Shown: positions 7,684 through 14,372, counted from the first letter of the stretch. The stretch: 16,793 nucleotides of DNA from Micromonosporaceae bacterium (GCA_019689695.1 JADGHA010000033.1:1-16793), one strand, 5' to 3'. The notes: generated by a model not told the origin, from the letters alone. A program made the numbers and translations.

Positions 7684-8067
7684 CTACCGGTTCTTTCCAC
7701 GGAGCTGGTACAGGTCGCGGGGGTCGTGCGCCTGGGCTGGGTTCGCCGTGAGCCGCCGGAAAACGAACATCAGCTGAAGGTTCCCCTCGGCGACGGCGTC
7801 CGCCCTGAGCAGGGCTGCCAGGATGTCGTCCTCCCCGGTGACGAAGCGCTCGAACCACGCTTGCGTGGTGTGCAGGATGCAGTCGGCCGGTGGCGGGTCG
7901 GATGTCCGGAATGCTTTCACGTTTCCCCGCCGGACCTCCACGATCCAGTGAGCTGGCCGGCCATCCTGGGCAAGGTCGAACCGCAGCGTGCCGTCTATCT
8001 TCCTGAGCCGCCGATCGTGCCCACGGCCGTTCAGCTCGTCGAAGAACTCGGCTGCGCGATCCGCCAT
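7684..8067 (-). CDS. SCP2-like (sterol carrier protein 2 fold) small protein, copy 2
   Basis: A 127-residue protein homologous to copy 1 (3065-3448). Shared positions include FF-EL-GRGH near the N-terminus, DGTLRFDL, HWIVEVRRGNVK, PPADCILHTTQAWFERF, AEGNLQLMFVFRRL and DPRDLY near the end. The ATG at 8067 has a good ribosome site (GGAAGGGA) seven bases upstream. Its stop lies one base before the start of debranching enzyme copy 2, so this pair is coupled just as the first pair is. The basic ending RGKNR parallels the NRRRR ending of copy 1. Ligand and exact role are unknown. Conservation of the gene pair in both copies argues that it works with the glycosidase rather than independently. A 73-residue gene lies 45 bases upstream in the same direction. 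Confidence 0.75.
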   Translation of the reverse strand: MADRAAEFFDELNGRGHDRRLRKIDGTLRFDLAQDGRPAHWIVEVRRGNVKAFRTSDPPPADCILHTTQAWFERFVTGEDDILAALLRADAVAEGNLQLMFVFRRLTANPAQAHDPRDLYQLRGKNR

Positions 8068-8112
8068 CCGCCGTCCCTTCCGATCACCTGACCACCGCTC
8101 GATGGAGGCCCG

Positions 8113-8334
8113 CTACCTCTTGGTGCCTGATGCCTGGTATATCCACACTCCGGCATCGGGCCCGCCGTCTGGCGCGCGCCGCAGCCGGCGGTATTCGAAA
8201 CTCTCGGTCGCCTCGTGCGGGCCGTGGACGGGAACGCTGTGCACCTCGGGCGGCTCGTCCGGGTTGGCGACCTCTATGGTGCTCATCTCGCCGTCGCACG
8301 GACCACCACGCAGGCGCAGTGTCACTGTGGCCAT
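8113..8334 (-). CDS. Small protein of unknown function with GGPCDGE motif
   Basis: I do not recognise the family with confidence. With ATG at 8334 the product has 73 residues, starting MATVTLRLRGGPCDGEM and ending GVWIYQASGTKR. The beginning is a beta strand followed by a GGPxDG turn, and Tyr and Arg residues recur towards the end (FEYRRLRRAP). Small actinobacterial hypothetical proteins often share this GGPxDG opening. GGAGA lies 11 bases before the chosen ATG. The upstream ATG at 8382 would add 16 residues lacking such support. The gene is co-directional with SCP2 copy 2 and debranching copy 2 and could be the first gene of their operon. It is probably cytoplasmic, since neither a signal peptide nor a membrane segment is visible. 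Confidence 0.55.
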   Translation of the reverse strand: MATVTLRLRGGPCDGEMSTIEVANPDEPPEVHSVPVHGPHEATESFEYRRLRRAPDGGPDAGVWIYQASGTKR

Positions 8335-8396
8335 ACCCGACGCTATCTCCCCGGCCGGCCGCCTGCTCGGCTTATGCAGCAAGGAGAATCTCGCCC

Positions 8397-8561
8397 TCAG
8401 CCCTCGTGCGGCAGCAGGTGCACGTCCTTCAACGCGTCGCGCCCCAGCCAGCCGTCAGCGATCGGGTAAACCCCCTCCTCGGTGGCGACATCCCAGCGCA
8501 CGAACGGATGACGCCGGACACGTTGCCAGGGGACGCCAGCTGAAACCGGACGTGACGTCAG
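8397..8561 (-). CDS. Possible 54-residue ORF with CTG start, overlapping the LigD-polymerase stop
   Basis: Reading from CTG at 8561 gives a 54-residue product ending DALKDVHLLPHEG. From residue about 18 on (HPFVRWDVATEEGVYPIADG) third positions are strongly G/C and the sequence looks like a real protein. The first 17 codons show much weaker bias. No ATG or GTG gives this full length; an internal GTG at 8501 would give 34 residues. CTG overlaps the polymerase stop as CTGA, and GGAGG (8572-8576) lies 10 bases upstream. It may be a coupled small gene or a decayed remnant of a larger one. Function unknown. Confidence 0.3.
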   Translation of the reverse strand: MTSRPVSAGVPWQRVRRHPFVRWDVATEEGVYPIADGWLGRDALKDVHLLPHEG

Positions 8562-9472
8562 GACGTGGGTACCTCCGGCCCGGGCTCGAGGAGATCGGCG
8601 AACAGGTCGCCGTACTGCTCCACCCGTTCGAGCACCTCGCCGGGCCCGAACGGGCGCACCGCACCGGACTCTCCCGCCGCGCCGGCCTCCACCTCCTCCC
8701 AGGTCAACGGCGTGGAGACGGCCGGGACCGGGACGGCGCGCAGCGAGTACGGCGACACCGTGGTCTTCGCGGCGTTGTTCTGGCTCCAGTCGATGAAGAC
8801 CTTGCCGGGGCGCAGTCGCTTCGCCATCTGCGCGGTGATCGACTTCGGCGCCTCCCGGGCCAGCTCGCCGGCCACCTTCCGGGCGTATCCGGATATCTGG
8901 TCGGCCGGCTGGGTGGCGGCGACCGGGCAGCACAGCTGCATGCCCTTCTTACCGGAGGTCTTCGGATAGCACGTGAGGCCGTCTCCGGCGAGCCGGTCGC
9001 GGATCAGCAGCGCGACCTCGCAGCACTCGCGCAGCCCGGCCGGGGCGCCCGGGTCCAGGTCCACCACCAGCAGGTCCGGATGTTCCCCGATTCTCCACTG
9101 TGGCGTGTGCAGCTCCAGCGCGGCGAGGTTCGCCAACCACACCAGGGTGGGCAGGTCGTCGGCGACCACGTAGTCCAGCTCCTCGCGGCCGGTCGACGAG
9201 CCGGGCGCGGGCAGCCGTTCCAGGCGTACCCAGTCCGGCGTGCCCGCGGGCGCGTTCTTCTCGAAGAAGTGCTGGCCGTCGACCCCGTTCGGGTAGCGGA
9301 TCCGGGTCAGCGCCCGGTCGGTTATGTGCGGCAGCAGCACCGGCGCCACGCGCGTGTAGTAGTCGATGACCTCGCCCTTGGTGAACCCGGCCGCCGGGTA
9401 GAGCACCTTGTCCAGGTTGGACAGCTCAAGGTCGTGGCCCTCGACGCGCACCCTGATCCGATCCTCAGGCAC
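8558..9472 (-). CDS. ligD: LigD-type polymerase/primase (stand-alone end-joining polymerase)
   Basis: Archaeo-eukaryotic primase-type polymerase of bacterial non-homologous end joining. It adds or fills nucleotides at broken ends held by Ku. With GTG at 9472 it has 304 residues, the usual size of a free-standing LigD polymerase domain. It opens with GHDLELSNLDKVLYPAAGF and continues with RYPNGVDGQHFFEKNAP, typical of the family. Catalytic metal-binding residues are Asp138 and Asp140 in VVDLDPG, and TSGKKGMQL is the conserved nucleotide-binding stretch. FIDWSQNNAAKTTVSPYSLR near the C-terminus is also a family signature. GGAGG lies six bases before the start. The start overlaps the ligase gene end by 8 bases, so the two are coupled. 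No ligase or nuclease domain is fused to it. The symbol is used for the domain family. Confidence 0.9.
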   Translation of the reverse strand: MPEDRIRVRVEGHDLELSNLDKVLYPAAGFTKGEVIDYYTRVAPVLLPHITDRALTRIRYPNGVDGQHFFEKNAPAGTPDWVRLERLPAPGSSTGREELDYVVADDLPTLVWLANLAALELHTPQWRIGEHPDLLVVDLDPGAPAGLRECCEVALLIRDRLAGDGLTCYPKTSGKKGMQLCCPVAATQPADQISGYARKVAGELAREAPKSITAQMAKRLRPGKVFIDWSQNNAAKTTVSPYSLRAVPVPAVSTPLTWEEVEAGAAGESGAVRPFGPGEVLERVEQYGDLFADLLEPGPEVPTS

Positions 9473-10433
9473 CGCCAGCCTCCGCGACGCACTCCTCGAC
9501 TGTCTTATCCAGACGGATCCGTTGGAAGCGGGGGAAACGCATCCGGCCGTCGGGGGTGATCGCGCCGTACTTGACCTCGACCACCACCTCCGGGCGTACC
9601 CAGATGGCGTCCTTGGCGTCCTCACGCGGGATCGGTGTGACGAACGGCGAGTCCGGCGTGCGCCGCGACTCCAACTCGGCGAGCAGGGCGCGTTCGGCGG
9701 CGGCGCTGATCCCTCCGCCGACGCGGCCGCGGAAGACCAGCCGGCGGTCCGGGCGGGGGGTGCCGACCAGCAGGGCGCCGAGCTTGCGGGCTCCGGGCCG
9801 CCAACCGCCGACGACCAGGTCGATGGTCGGCTCGAGCTTCGCCTTGACCCAGTCCGGGGAGCGGGTACCCGGCCGGTAGACCGAGCTGAGCCGCTTGGCC
9901 ACCACCCCCTCCAGCTCGTTCTCCCGGGCGGCGGCCATGGTGGCCGGTCCGTCTGAGAACATCGGCGGCACCAGCCAGTGCCGCCCGGACAGCCCGCGCT
10001 CGGCCAGCGCCTCCAGGGCGGCGCGGCGCTCGGCGTACGGCCGGTCGGCCAGCCCCATTCCGTCCAGCACCAGGACGTCGAAGATCATGTAGGTGACGGG
10101 AATCCTCGCCGCCAGCTGTGCGGCCCGGCGCGGGTCGCGCACGTGCATCCGCTCGGCGAGCCGGGTGAACGAGGGATGGCCGGCCTCGTCGAAGGCGACC
10201 ACCTCGCCGTCCAGCACCGCCTCGGACAGCTCGCCGCCGAGGGCGGCCAGCTCCGGGTAGGCGAGGGTGATTTCAGCCCCGGAGCGGGCGTAGAACCGCG
10301 CCGCGCCGCCGGAGACCATGCCGATCGCCCGGACGCCGTCCCATTTGAACTCGTACCCCCAGCCGGCGCCGGTCGGCAGCTGCCCGGTGGTGGCGAGCAT
10401 GGGTTTGATCGGGGCGCCGGCCACGTAGGCCAT
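9465..10433 (-). CDS. ATP-dependent DNA ligase (LigD ligase domain type)
   Basis: Seals DNA nicks and joined ends using ATP. The 322-residue product starts at ATG 10433 and begins MAYVAGAPIKPMLATTG. The adenylation site is YEFKWDGVR with nucleophile Lys30. Further nucleotidyltransferase motifs are LDGEVVAFDE (about 74-83), FDVLVLDG (about 118), EGVVAKR (175-181) and WVKAKL (195-200). The remainder (about 205-310) is the OB-fold. It lacks the polymerase and phosphoesterase domains of three-domain LigD; the polymerase is the next gene, overlapping by 8 bases. Ku is encoded divergently 88 bases away, making a complete minimal end-joining locus. The longer ORF reading to 10568 runs into the ku coding region on the other strand and was not used. 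An alternative role as a general repair ligase (LigC-like) is possible, but context favours end joining. Confidence 0.9.
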   Translation of the reverse strand: MAYVAGAPIKPMLATTGQLPTGAGWGYEFKWDGVRAIGMVSGGAARFYARSGAEITLAYPELAALGGELSEAVLDGEVVAFDEAGHPSFTRLAERMHVRDPRRAAQLAARIPVTYMIFDVLVLDGMGLADRPYAERRAALEALAERGLSGRHWLVPPMFSDGPATMAAARENELEGVVAKRLSSVYRPGTRSPDWVKAKLEPTIDLVVGGWRPGARKLGALLVGTPRPDRRLVFRGRVGGGISAAAERALLAELESRRTPDSPFVTPIPREDAKDAIWVRPEVVVEVKYGAITPDGRMRFPRFQRIRLDKTVEECVAEAGGA

Positions 10434-10506
10434 GCTAGGCGCGCCCGTCCGCGCAGGTGGGCGGAGTGCATCTGCCCGCCGATGCCTCGCGCCCAGGTCA
10501 GGACAG

Positions 10507-10520
10507 TGCCATGCTTGGCA
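10507..10520. promoter_or_regulatory. Inverted repeat immediately upstream of ku
   Basis: TGCCA-TGCT-TGGCA ends one base before the ku ATG. It overlaps a possible leaderless-type -10 element (CATGCT, 10510-10515, six bases from ATG). It could be an operator or a start-site hairpin. Arms are only 5 bp, so chance is possible. Confidence 0.25.
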
Positions 10521-10521
10521 G

Positions 10522-11535
10522 ATGCGGGCGATCTGGAAGGGTGCGGTCTCGTTCGGACTGGTCTCCATCTCGGTGAAGCTCTACTCGGCCACCGAGGAAA
10601 AGGACATCCGGTTCCATCAGGTACACCGCACCGACGGGGGACGGATCCGGTACAAGCGGGTGTGCTCGCTGGACGGCGAGGAGGTCAGCTACGACGACAT
10701 CGCCAAAGGGTACGACCTTGGTGGTGGCGAGATGGTGGTGCTCACCGACGAAGACTTCGCCGACCTCCCGCTGAGCACCTCGCGGGCGATCGACGTACTG
10801 GAGTTCGTCCCCGCCGAGCAGGTGGACCCCATCCTGTACGCGAAGGCCTACTACCTGGAGCCGGAAGACGCCGCGACCAAGCCGTACGTGCTGCTGCGCG
10901 ACGCGCTCGTCGACTCCGACCGGGTGGCGATCGTGAAGGTCGCGCTGCGGCAGCGCGAGCAGCTGGCCACCCTGCGGGTGCGCGACGGCGTGCTGGTCCT
11001 CAACACCATGCTCTGGCCGGACGAGGTGCGCGCGGCGGAGTTCAGCTTCCTGGACGAGAAGATCTCACCGCGCCCGGCGGAGCTGGCCATGGCCGCCTCG
11101 CTGATCGACTCGATGGCCGGTGACTTCGACCCGAGCCAGTACACCGACAACTACCGCGAAGCGCTGCAGGAGGTGATCGACGCCAAGGTCTCCGGCCGCG
11201 AGGTGGTCGCGCCGGAGGAGCCGGAGGCCGCGCCGGCCGCGGCGGTGGACCTGATGGCGGCGCTGCGCGCGTCGGTGGAGCGGGCGCGCGCGGCCCGTGG
11301 CGAGCCGCCGCAGCGCCAGGCCGAGCCGACGCCGATCACTTCGGCCCGCTCGGCGCGCAAGGCCGCCCCGGCGAAGAAGGCCGGGAAGGCGGCTCCGGCC
11401 AAGAAGGCGGCGAAGAAGACCGCCAAGGCCACGGCGGCGGGGGCGAAGGCCGGCGCGGCCGGGAAGGGTACGGCGGCCAAGAAGGGCGCGGCGAAGAAGG
11501 CCGCCGCCGCCAAGAAGGCCCGCAAGTCGGCCTAG
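10522..11535 (+). CDS. ku: Ku homodimer DNA end-binding protein
   Basis: Bacterial Ku, which threads onto double-strand break ends and recruits the LigD activities. The 337-residue product starts MRAIWKGAVSFGLVSISVKLYSAT, the hallmark of the family. The Ku beta-barrel core covers roughly residues 1-255 and includes FHQVHRTDGGRIRYKRVC and IDVLEFVPAEQVDPI. From about residue 279 to the end there is a tail of Lys, Ala and Pro (repeats such as APAKKA and AAKK). Such tails occur in many actinobacterial Ku proteins and are thought to add DNA binding. I chose ATG 10522 because 30 extra residues from 10432 would be unrelated to Ku. No clear ribosome site precedes it, so a leaderless or weakly initiated mRNA is possible. 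It is divergent from the ligase and polymerase genes. Confidence 0.95.
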   Translation: MRAIWKGAVSFGLVSISVKLYSATEEKDIRFHQVHRTDGGRIRYKRVCSLDGEEVSYDDIAKGYDLGGGEMVVLTDEDFADLPLSTSRAIDVLEFVPAEQVDPILYAKAYYLEPEDAATKPYVLLRDALVDSDRVAIVKVALRQREQLATLRVRDGVLVLNTMLWPDEVRAAEFSFLDEKISPRPAELAMAASLIDSMAGDFDPSQYTDNYREALQEVIDAKVSGREVVAPEEPEAAPAAAVDLMAALRASVERARAARGEPPQRQAEPTPITSARSARKAAPAKKAGKAAPAKKAAKKTAKATAAGAKAGAAGKGTAAKKGAAKKAAAAKKARKSA

Positions 11536-11597
11536 GCCCCCGCCCCATCGTCGATCATGACGTTAGCGGCGCAAGCTGCCCGTTTGTCGCTGCTCAA

Positions 11598-11612
11598 CCC
11601 GTGATCAACGGG
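11598..11612. terminator. Weak hairpin between ku and the DoxX-like gene
   Basis: CCCGT (11598-11602) pairs with ACGGG (11608-11612) around GATCA. It directly abuts the stop codon of the DoxX-like gene (11613) and lies 62 bases after the ku stop. It is the only obvious hairpin I found in this convergent gap and has no T-tract. Confidence 0.3.
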
Positions 11613-12029
11613 CTAGGAGATGCTGAAGAGCGGGCCGGTGATGGTCAGGCCGAGCTCGTCGCCGACGAACGAGAAGAGGGCGAACAGCATCAGCGCGGCC
11701 CCGGCGAGCGCGACATCCTTCTCGAACTGGATCATCTCCATCATCCGCTCCTGGTCCCTCGCCTTCCAGAACGCGTGCATCAGCACCGCGGTCGGCACCA
11801 GGAAGATGACCAGCAGCAACGCGCCCAGGTCGGCCCAGACGCCGAGCAGCACGCTCAGCCCGCCCGCGAGCAGCAGCACGCCGCCCGCGTAGGTCGCCGC
11901 GAGAGCCGCCGGTACGCCCTTGGCGGCGGCGTACCCCGCCATCGCCTTGCCGTTGGCCAGGTGGTTGTACCCGCTGACGATGAAGATGGCGGAGAAGAGG
12001 ATCCTACCGATAAGCACCAGAATGTCCAA
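11613..12029 (-). CDS. DoxX-like four-helix membrane protein
   Basis: A 138-residue integral membrane protein of the DoxX type. It has four hydrophobic segments: VLIGRILFSAIFIVSGYNHL, a central pair (AALAATYAGGVLLLAGGLSV and LGALLLVIFLVPTAVLMHAF), and a last one (VALAGAALMLFALFSFV). A charged loop, WKARDQERMMEMIQFEKD, precedes the last helix. The family is linked to redox or thiol stress in some actinobacteria; here the role is unknown. I chose the TTG at 12029 because AGGAG lies six bases upstream and the protein then starts right at the first helix. The ATG at 12092 would add 21 hydrophilic residues through an intergenic stem-loop. It follows the acyl-CoA synthetase gene on the same strand with an 81-base gap, so it may be co-transcribed or have its own promoter. 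Confidence 0.8.
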   Translation of the reverse strand: MDILVLIGRILFSAIFIVSGYNHLANGKAMAGYAAAKGVPAALAATYAGGVLLLAGGLSVLLGVWADLGALLLVIFLVPTAVLMHAFWKARDQERMMEMIQFEKDVALAGAALMLFALFSFVGDELGLTITGPLFSIS

Positions 12030-12035
12030 GATGAG

Positions 12036-12040
12036 CTCCT
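12036..12040 (-). promoter_or_regulatory. Shine-Dalgarno site that decides the TTG start of the DoxX-like gene
   Basis: AGGAG on the minus strand stands six bases before TTG at 12029 (CAGGAG-CTCATC-TTG). This is the best spaced ribosome site in front of the gene. Confidence 0.55.
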
Positions 12041-12054
12041 GAAAGGTGTGCTCT

Positions 12055-12093
12055 GGCGGATGGACGGGACAGTTGAAGAGGCAACCATCCACC
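12055..12093 (-). other. Stem-loop between the acyl-CoA synthetase and DoxX-like genes
   Basis: On the minus strand GGTGGATGG pairs with CCATCCGCC, nine pairs including one G-T wobble, around a 21-base loop. It fills the middle of the 81-base gap between the two co-directional genes. It could be a terminator or attenuator for the upstream gene, or a leader structure of the downstream one. Confidence 0.35.
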
Positions 12094-12110
12094 GGACAAG
12101 CTAGCGCAAC

Positions 12111-13757
12111 CTATCGAGTCGTGCTGACCCTCAGCTGGCCCTCGGCGTACGCGGCCCGCAGCTGCTTCTTGTCGAACTTGCCGACGCTCGTCTTCGGCAC
12201 CGCTTCGATGAACGTCCAGTGCTCCGGCACCTGCCAGTGCGCCACCCGCCCTTCCAGGAACTCGCGCAGCTCGGCCGGGTCGGCGGTCGCGCCCTCGCGC
12301 AGCACCACGCTGGCCAGTGGCCGCTCCCCCCAGCGCTCGTCCGGCACGCCGATCACGCACGCCTCCAGCACGGCCGGGTGCGCCATCAGCGCGTTCTCCA
12401 GCTCCACCGAGGAGATCCACTCGCCGCCCGACTTGATGACGTCCTTGGCGCGGTCGGTCAGCGTCAGGTAGCCGTCCGCGGAGAGCGTGCCGACGTCACC
12501 GGTGCGCAACCATCCATCATGGAACTTCTCCGCGGCCTCGGCCGGGTCGCCGAGGTAGGAGCCGGTGATCCACGGCCCGCGTACCTCCAGCTCGCCCACG
12601 GACTTGCCGTCGTTGGGCATCACCTCGCCGCTCGGGCCGACGATGCGCCCCTCGACCGGTGCCGGGAGCCGGCCCTGGGTGTACCGGTACGACCAGCCCT
12701 CCTCTTCGGACACACCCGCCGGCGCGCGGGCGATCGAGCCCAGCGGCGACATCTCGGTCATCCCCCAGGCATGGATGACGTTGATGCCGTGCCGTTCCGC
12801 GTACGCGTGCATGAGCGCGGGCGGGCAGGCTGAGCCGCCGACGACCACCTCCTCCAGCGAGGAGGTGTCCACCTCGTGGCTGTCCAGGTAGGCAAGCAGG
12901 TCGGTCCAGATGGTCGGCACCGCCGCCGCGGTGGTCGGCCGCTGCGTGGCGATCATCTCGGCGATCGGCGCGGCCTGCAGGAACCGGTCCGGCATGATCA
13001 GCGCGGCGCCGCACATGAAGGCCGCGTACGGCGCGCCCCAGCCCATCGCGTGGAACATCGGCACGATCAGCAGATCCCGGCTGGTCGAGGAAAGTCCGAA
13101 GTCGACGGAACAGACTTGCATCGAGTGCAGCCAGATGGACCGGTGCGAGTACGCCACGCCGCGGGGGTTCCCGGTGGTCCCCGAGGTGTAGCAGAGCGCG
13201 GCGGCGTCGCGCTCGTCCAGCTCGGGCCAGTCGTACCGGTCGGGCTTGCCGCGCAGCAGCTGCGACCACTCGTGGACCGCCACCCGCCCGCCGCCGGCGG
13301 AGACCAGCGCTTCCCGGTCGCCGTCACCGACCAGGACCACATGCTCTACTGTGGACATCTGCGGCAGTACCCTGGCGAGCAGTGGCACCAGAGTGGCGTC
13401 GACGATGACCACTCGGTCGCCCGCGTGTTCGGCGACGTAGGCGATTTGCTCGGGGAAGAGCCGGATGTTCAGAGTGTGCAGGACGGCGCCCATGCTCGGT
13501 ACGGCGAGGTAGGCGACCAGGTGCTCGGCGTTGTTCCACATGAACGTGGCGACCCGCTGGTCGCCGGTGACGCCCAGGTCGTCGCGCAGCGCATGCGCCA
13601 GCTGCGCCGCGGCCGCGCCGACCTGCTGGTACGACATCCGGCGCGGGGCCGCCCCGTCACCGGTCCACGTCACCACCTCGGACCTGCCATGCACGGTGCT
13701 GCCGTGGGTGAGCAGCCGGGAAACCAGGAGCGGGACATCCATCATCGTGCTGCGCAT
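12111..13757 (-). CDS. Fatty-acyl-CoA synthetase (AMP-forming)
   Basis: Activates a carboxylic acid, probably a medium- or long-chain fatty acid, to its CoA thioester through an acyl-AMP. The 548-residue product is full length for the adenylate-forming superfamily. Visible motifs are YTSGTTGNPRG (190-200, phosphate-binding loop), WGMTE (331-335), GWLRTGD (415-421), DRAKDVIKSGGEWIS (435-449, hinge) and PKTSVGK (521-527) with catalytic Lys527. The opening MMDVPLLVSRLLTHGS resembles FadD-like enzymes of actinobacteria. ATGs at 13745 and 13742 are alternative starts. I kept 13757 because a TANNNT -10 element lies six bases upstream, fitting a leaderless mRNA. The gene is divergent from the NUDIX gene and followed by the DoxX-like gene. 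The exact acyl substrate cannot be read from sequence. Confidence 0.9.
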   Translation of the reverse strand: MRSTMMDVPLLVSRLLTHGSTVHGRSEVVTWTGDGAAPRRMSYQQVGAAAAQLAHALRDDLGVTGDQRVATFMWNNAEHLVAYLAVPSMGAVLHTLNIRLFPEQIAYVAEHAGDRVVIVDATLVPLLARVLPQMSTVEHVVLVGDGDREALVSAGGGRVAVHEWSQLLRGKPDRYDWPELDERDAAALCYTSGTTGNPRGVAYSHRSIWLHSMQVCSVDFGLSSTSRDLLIVPMFHAMGWGAPYAAFMCGAALIMPDRFLQAAPIAEMIATQRPTTAAAVPTIWTDLLAYLDSHEVDTSSLEEVVVGGSACPPALMHAYAERHGINVIHAWGMTEMSPLGSIARAPAGVSEEEGWSYRYTQGRLPAPVEGRIVGPSGEVMPNDGKSVGELEVRGPWITGSYLGDPAEAAEKFHDGWLRTGDVGTLSADGYLTLTDRAKDVIKSGGEWISSVELENALMAHPAVLEACVIGVPDERWGERPLASVVLREGATADPAELREFLEGRVAHWQVPEHWTFIEAVPKTSVGKFDKKQLRAAYAEGQLRVSTTR

Positions 13758-13763
13758 GGACTA

Positions 13764-13769
13764 ACGATA
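13764..13769 (-). promoter_or_regulatory. Candidate leaderless -10 element of the acyl-CoA synthetase gene
   Basis: TATCGT on the minus strand lies six bases before the ATG at 13757, the spacing expected when transcription starts at the start codon. I see no convincing -35. Confidence 0.35.
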
Positions 13770-13775
13770 GTGTCC

Positions 13776-13788
13776 CAGGTCACACCTG
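13776..13788. promoter_or_regulatory. Candidate operator between the acyl-CoA synthetase and NUDIX genes
   Basis: CAGGT-CAC-ACCTG is a perfect inverted repeat with 5-bp arms and a 3-base spacer. It begins 6 bases upstream of the -10 element of the acyl-CoA synthetase gene, inside the -10/-35 spacer, so a bound protein would be expected to repress that gene. The arms are short for a known regulator family. Confidence 0.35.
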
Positions 13789-13820
13789 CGGTAGATGAAG
13801 ATCGGGCGGGTCCACCCGGA

Positions 13821-13826
13821 TAGCGT
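13821..13826 (+). promoter_or_regulatory. Candidate leaderless -10 element of the NUDIX gene
   Basis: TAGCGT ends seven bases before the ATG at 13834, which has no ribosome site. This fits a leaderless transcript and favours 13834 over the in-frame ATG at 13795. Confidence 0.4.
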
Positions 13827-13833
13827 TCCTGTC

Positions 13834-14325
13834 ATGGCCTATCTCTCGTGGGCGGAGTCGTACCTCGGCCAGCTGCGGGCGCTCGCCGGCGACCGGACGC
13901 TGCTGTTCGTCGGCGCCCGCGCGGTGATCCGCGACGAGCACGGGAGGCTGCTGCTCATCCGCCGATCGGACAACGGGATGTGGGCGCTGCCTGCCGGCGC
14001 GATGGAGCTGGGCGAGTCGATCTCCGACTGCGCGGTGCGCGAGGTCCGGGAGGAGACCGGGCTGGTCGCGCTGAAGACCACACCGTTCGCCGTCTACAGC
14101 GGGCCCGCGTACACCTTCACCAACATGTACGGCGACACCTACCAGCTGTTCATGACCGCGTTCCGGGTGGACGACTGGGAGGGTGAGCTGGTCAAGAAGA
14201 CCGACGAGACGATCGACGCGGGCTTCTTCGCCCGGGACGAGCTGCCGATGCCCAGCCGGGTCATCACCGAGACCCTCGACGACCTGGACGCCTTCGAAAG
14301 GCACGGCCAGATCGTGCTCAAGTAG
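13834..14325 (+). CDS. NUDIX hydrolase
   Basis: A 163-residue hydrolase expected to cleave a nucleoside diphosphate linked to some other group. The Nudix box is complete and canonical: Gly55, Glu61, Arg69-Glu70, Glu73-Glu74 and Gly76, spaced exactly as in the consensus. WALPAGAMELGE precedes it. The N-terminal helix MAYLSWAESYLGQLRALAGD followed by LLFVGARAVIRD is typical of an actinobacterial NUDIX subgroup. Substrate is unknown; nucleotide-pool cleaning or signalling-nucleotide breakdown are both possible. The start at 13834 is supported by a leaderless-type promoter; an in-frame ATG at 13795 would add 13 residues that overlap that promoter. The gene stands alone on its strand, divergent from the acyl-CoA synthetase and convergent with the DHA2 transporter. 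Confidence 0.9.
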   Translation: MAYLSWAESYLGQLRALAGDRTLLFVGARAVIRDEHGRLLLIRRSDNGMWALPAGAMELGESISDCAVREVREETGLVALKTTPFAVYSGPAYTFTNMYGDTYQLFMTAFRVDDWEGELVKKTDETIDAGFFARDELPMPSRVITETLDDLDAFERHGQIVLK

Positions 14326-14359
14326 CGCCCAAAGGCTCGCGGCAGGTCCGCACACCCGA

Positions 14360-14372
14360 CTGGCCAGGCCAG
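14360..14372. terminator. Short palindrome in the NUDIX/transporter convergent gap
   Basis: CTGGCC-A-GGCCAG is a perfect palindrome with one central base. As RNA it would form a 5-bp stem with a 3-base loop on either strand. It lies in the 90-base gap between the stops at 14325 and 14416. I see nothing else in that gap. Confidence 0.25.

Noticed and set aside
7988..9559. Open frame of 523 codons on the plus strand
   Set aside because: It is antisense to SCP2 copy 2, the 73-residue gene and the LigD polymerase, all of which have recognisable motifs or good starts.
10432..10521. N-terminal extension of Ku and the opposing extension of the ligase to 10568
   Set aside because: Both extensions would run across the divergent promoter region and their sequences do not resemble either family; the family-typical N-termini begin at 10522 and 10433.
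12030..12092. ATG at 12092 as the start of the DoxX-like protein
   Set aside because: The extra 21 residues are hydrophilic and run through the intergenic stem-loop; TTG 12029 has AGGAG at ideal spacing.
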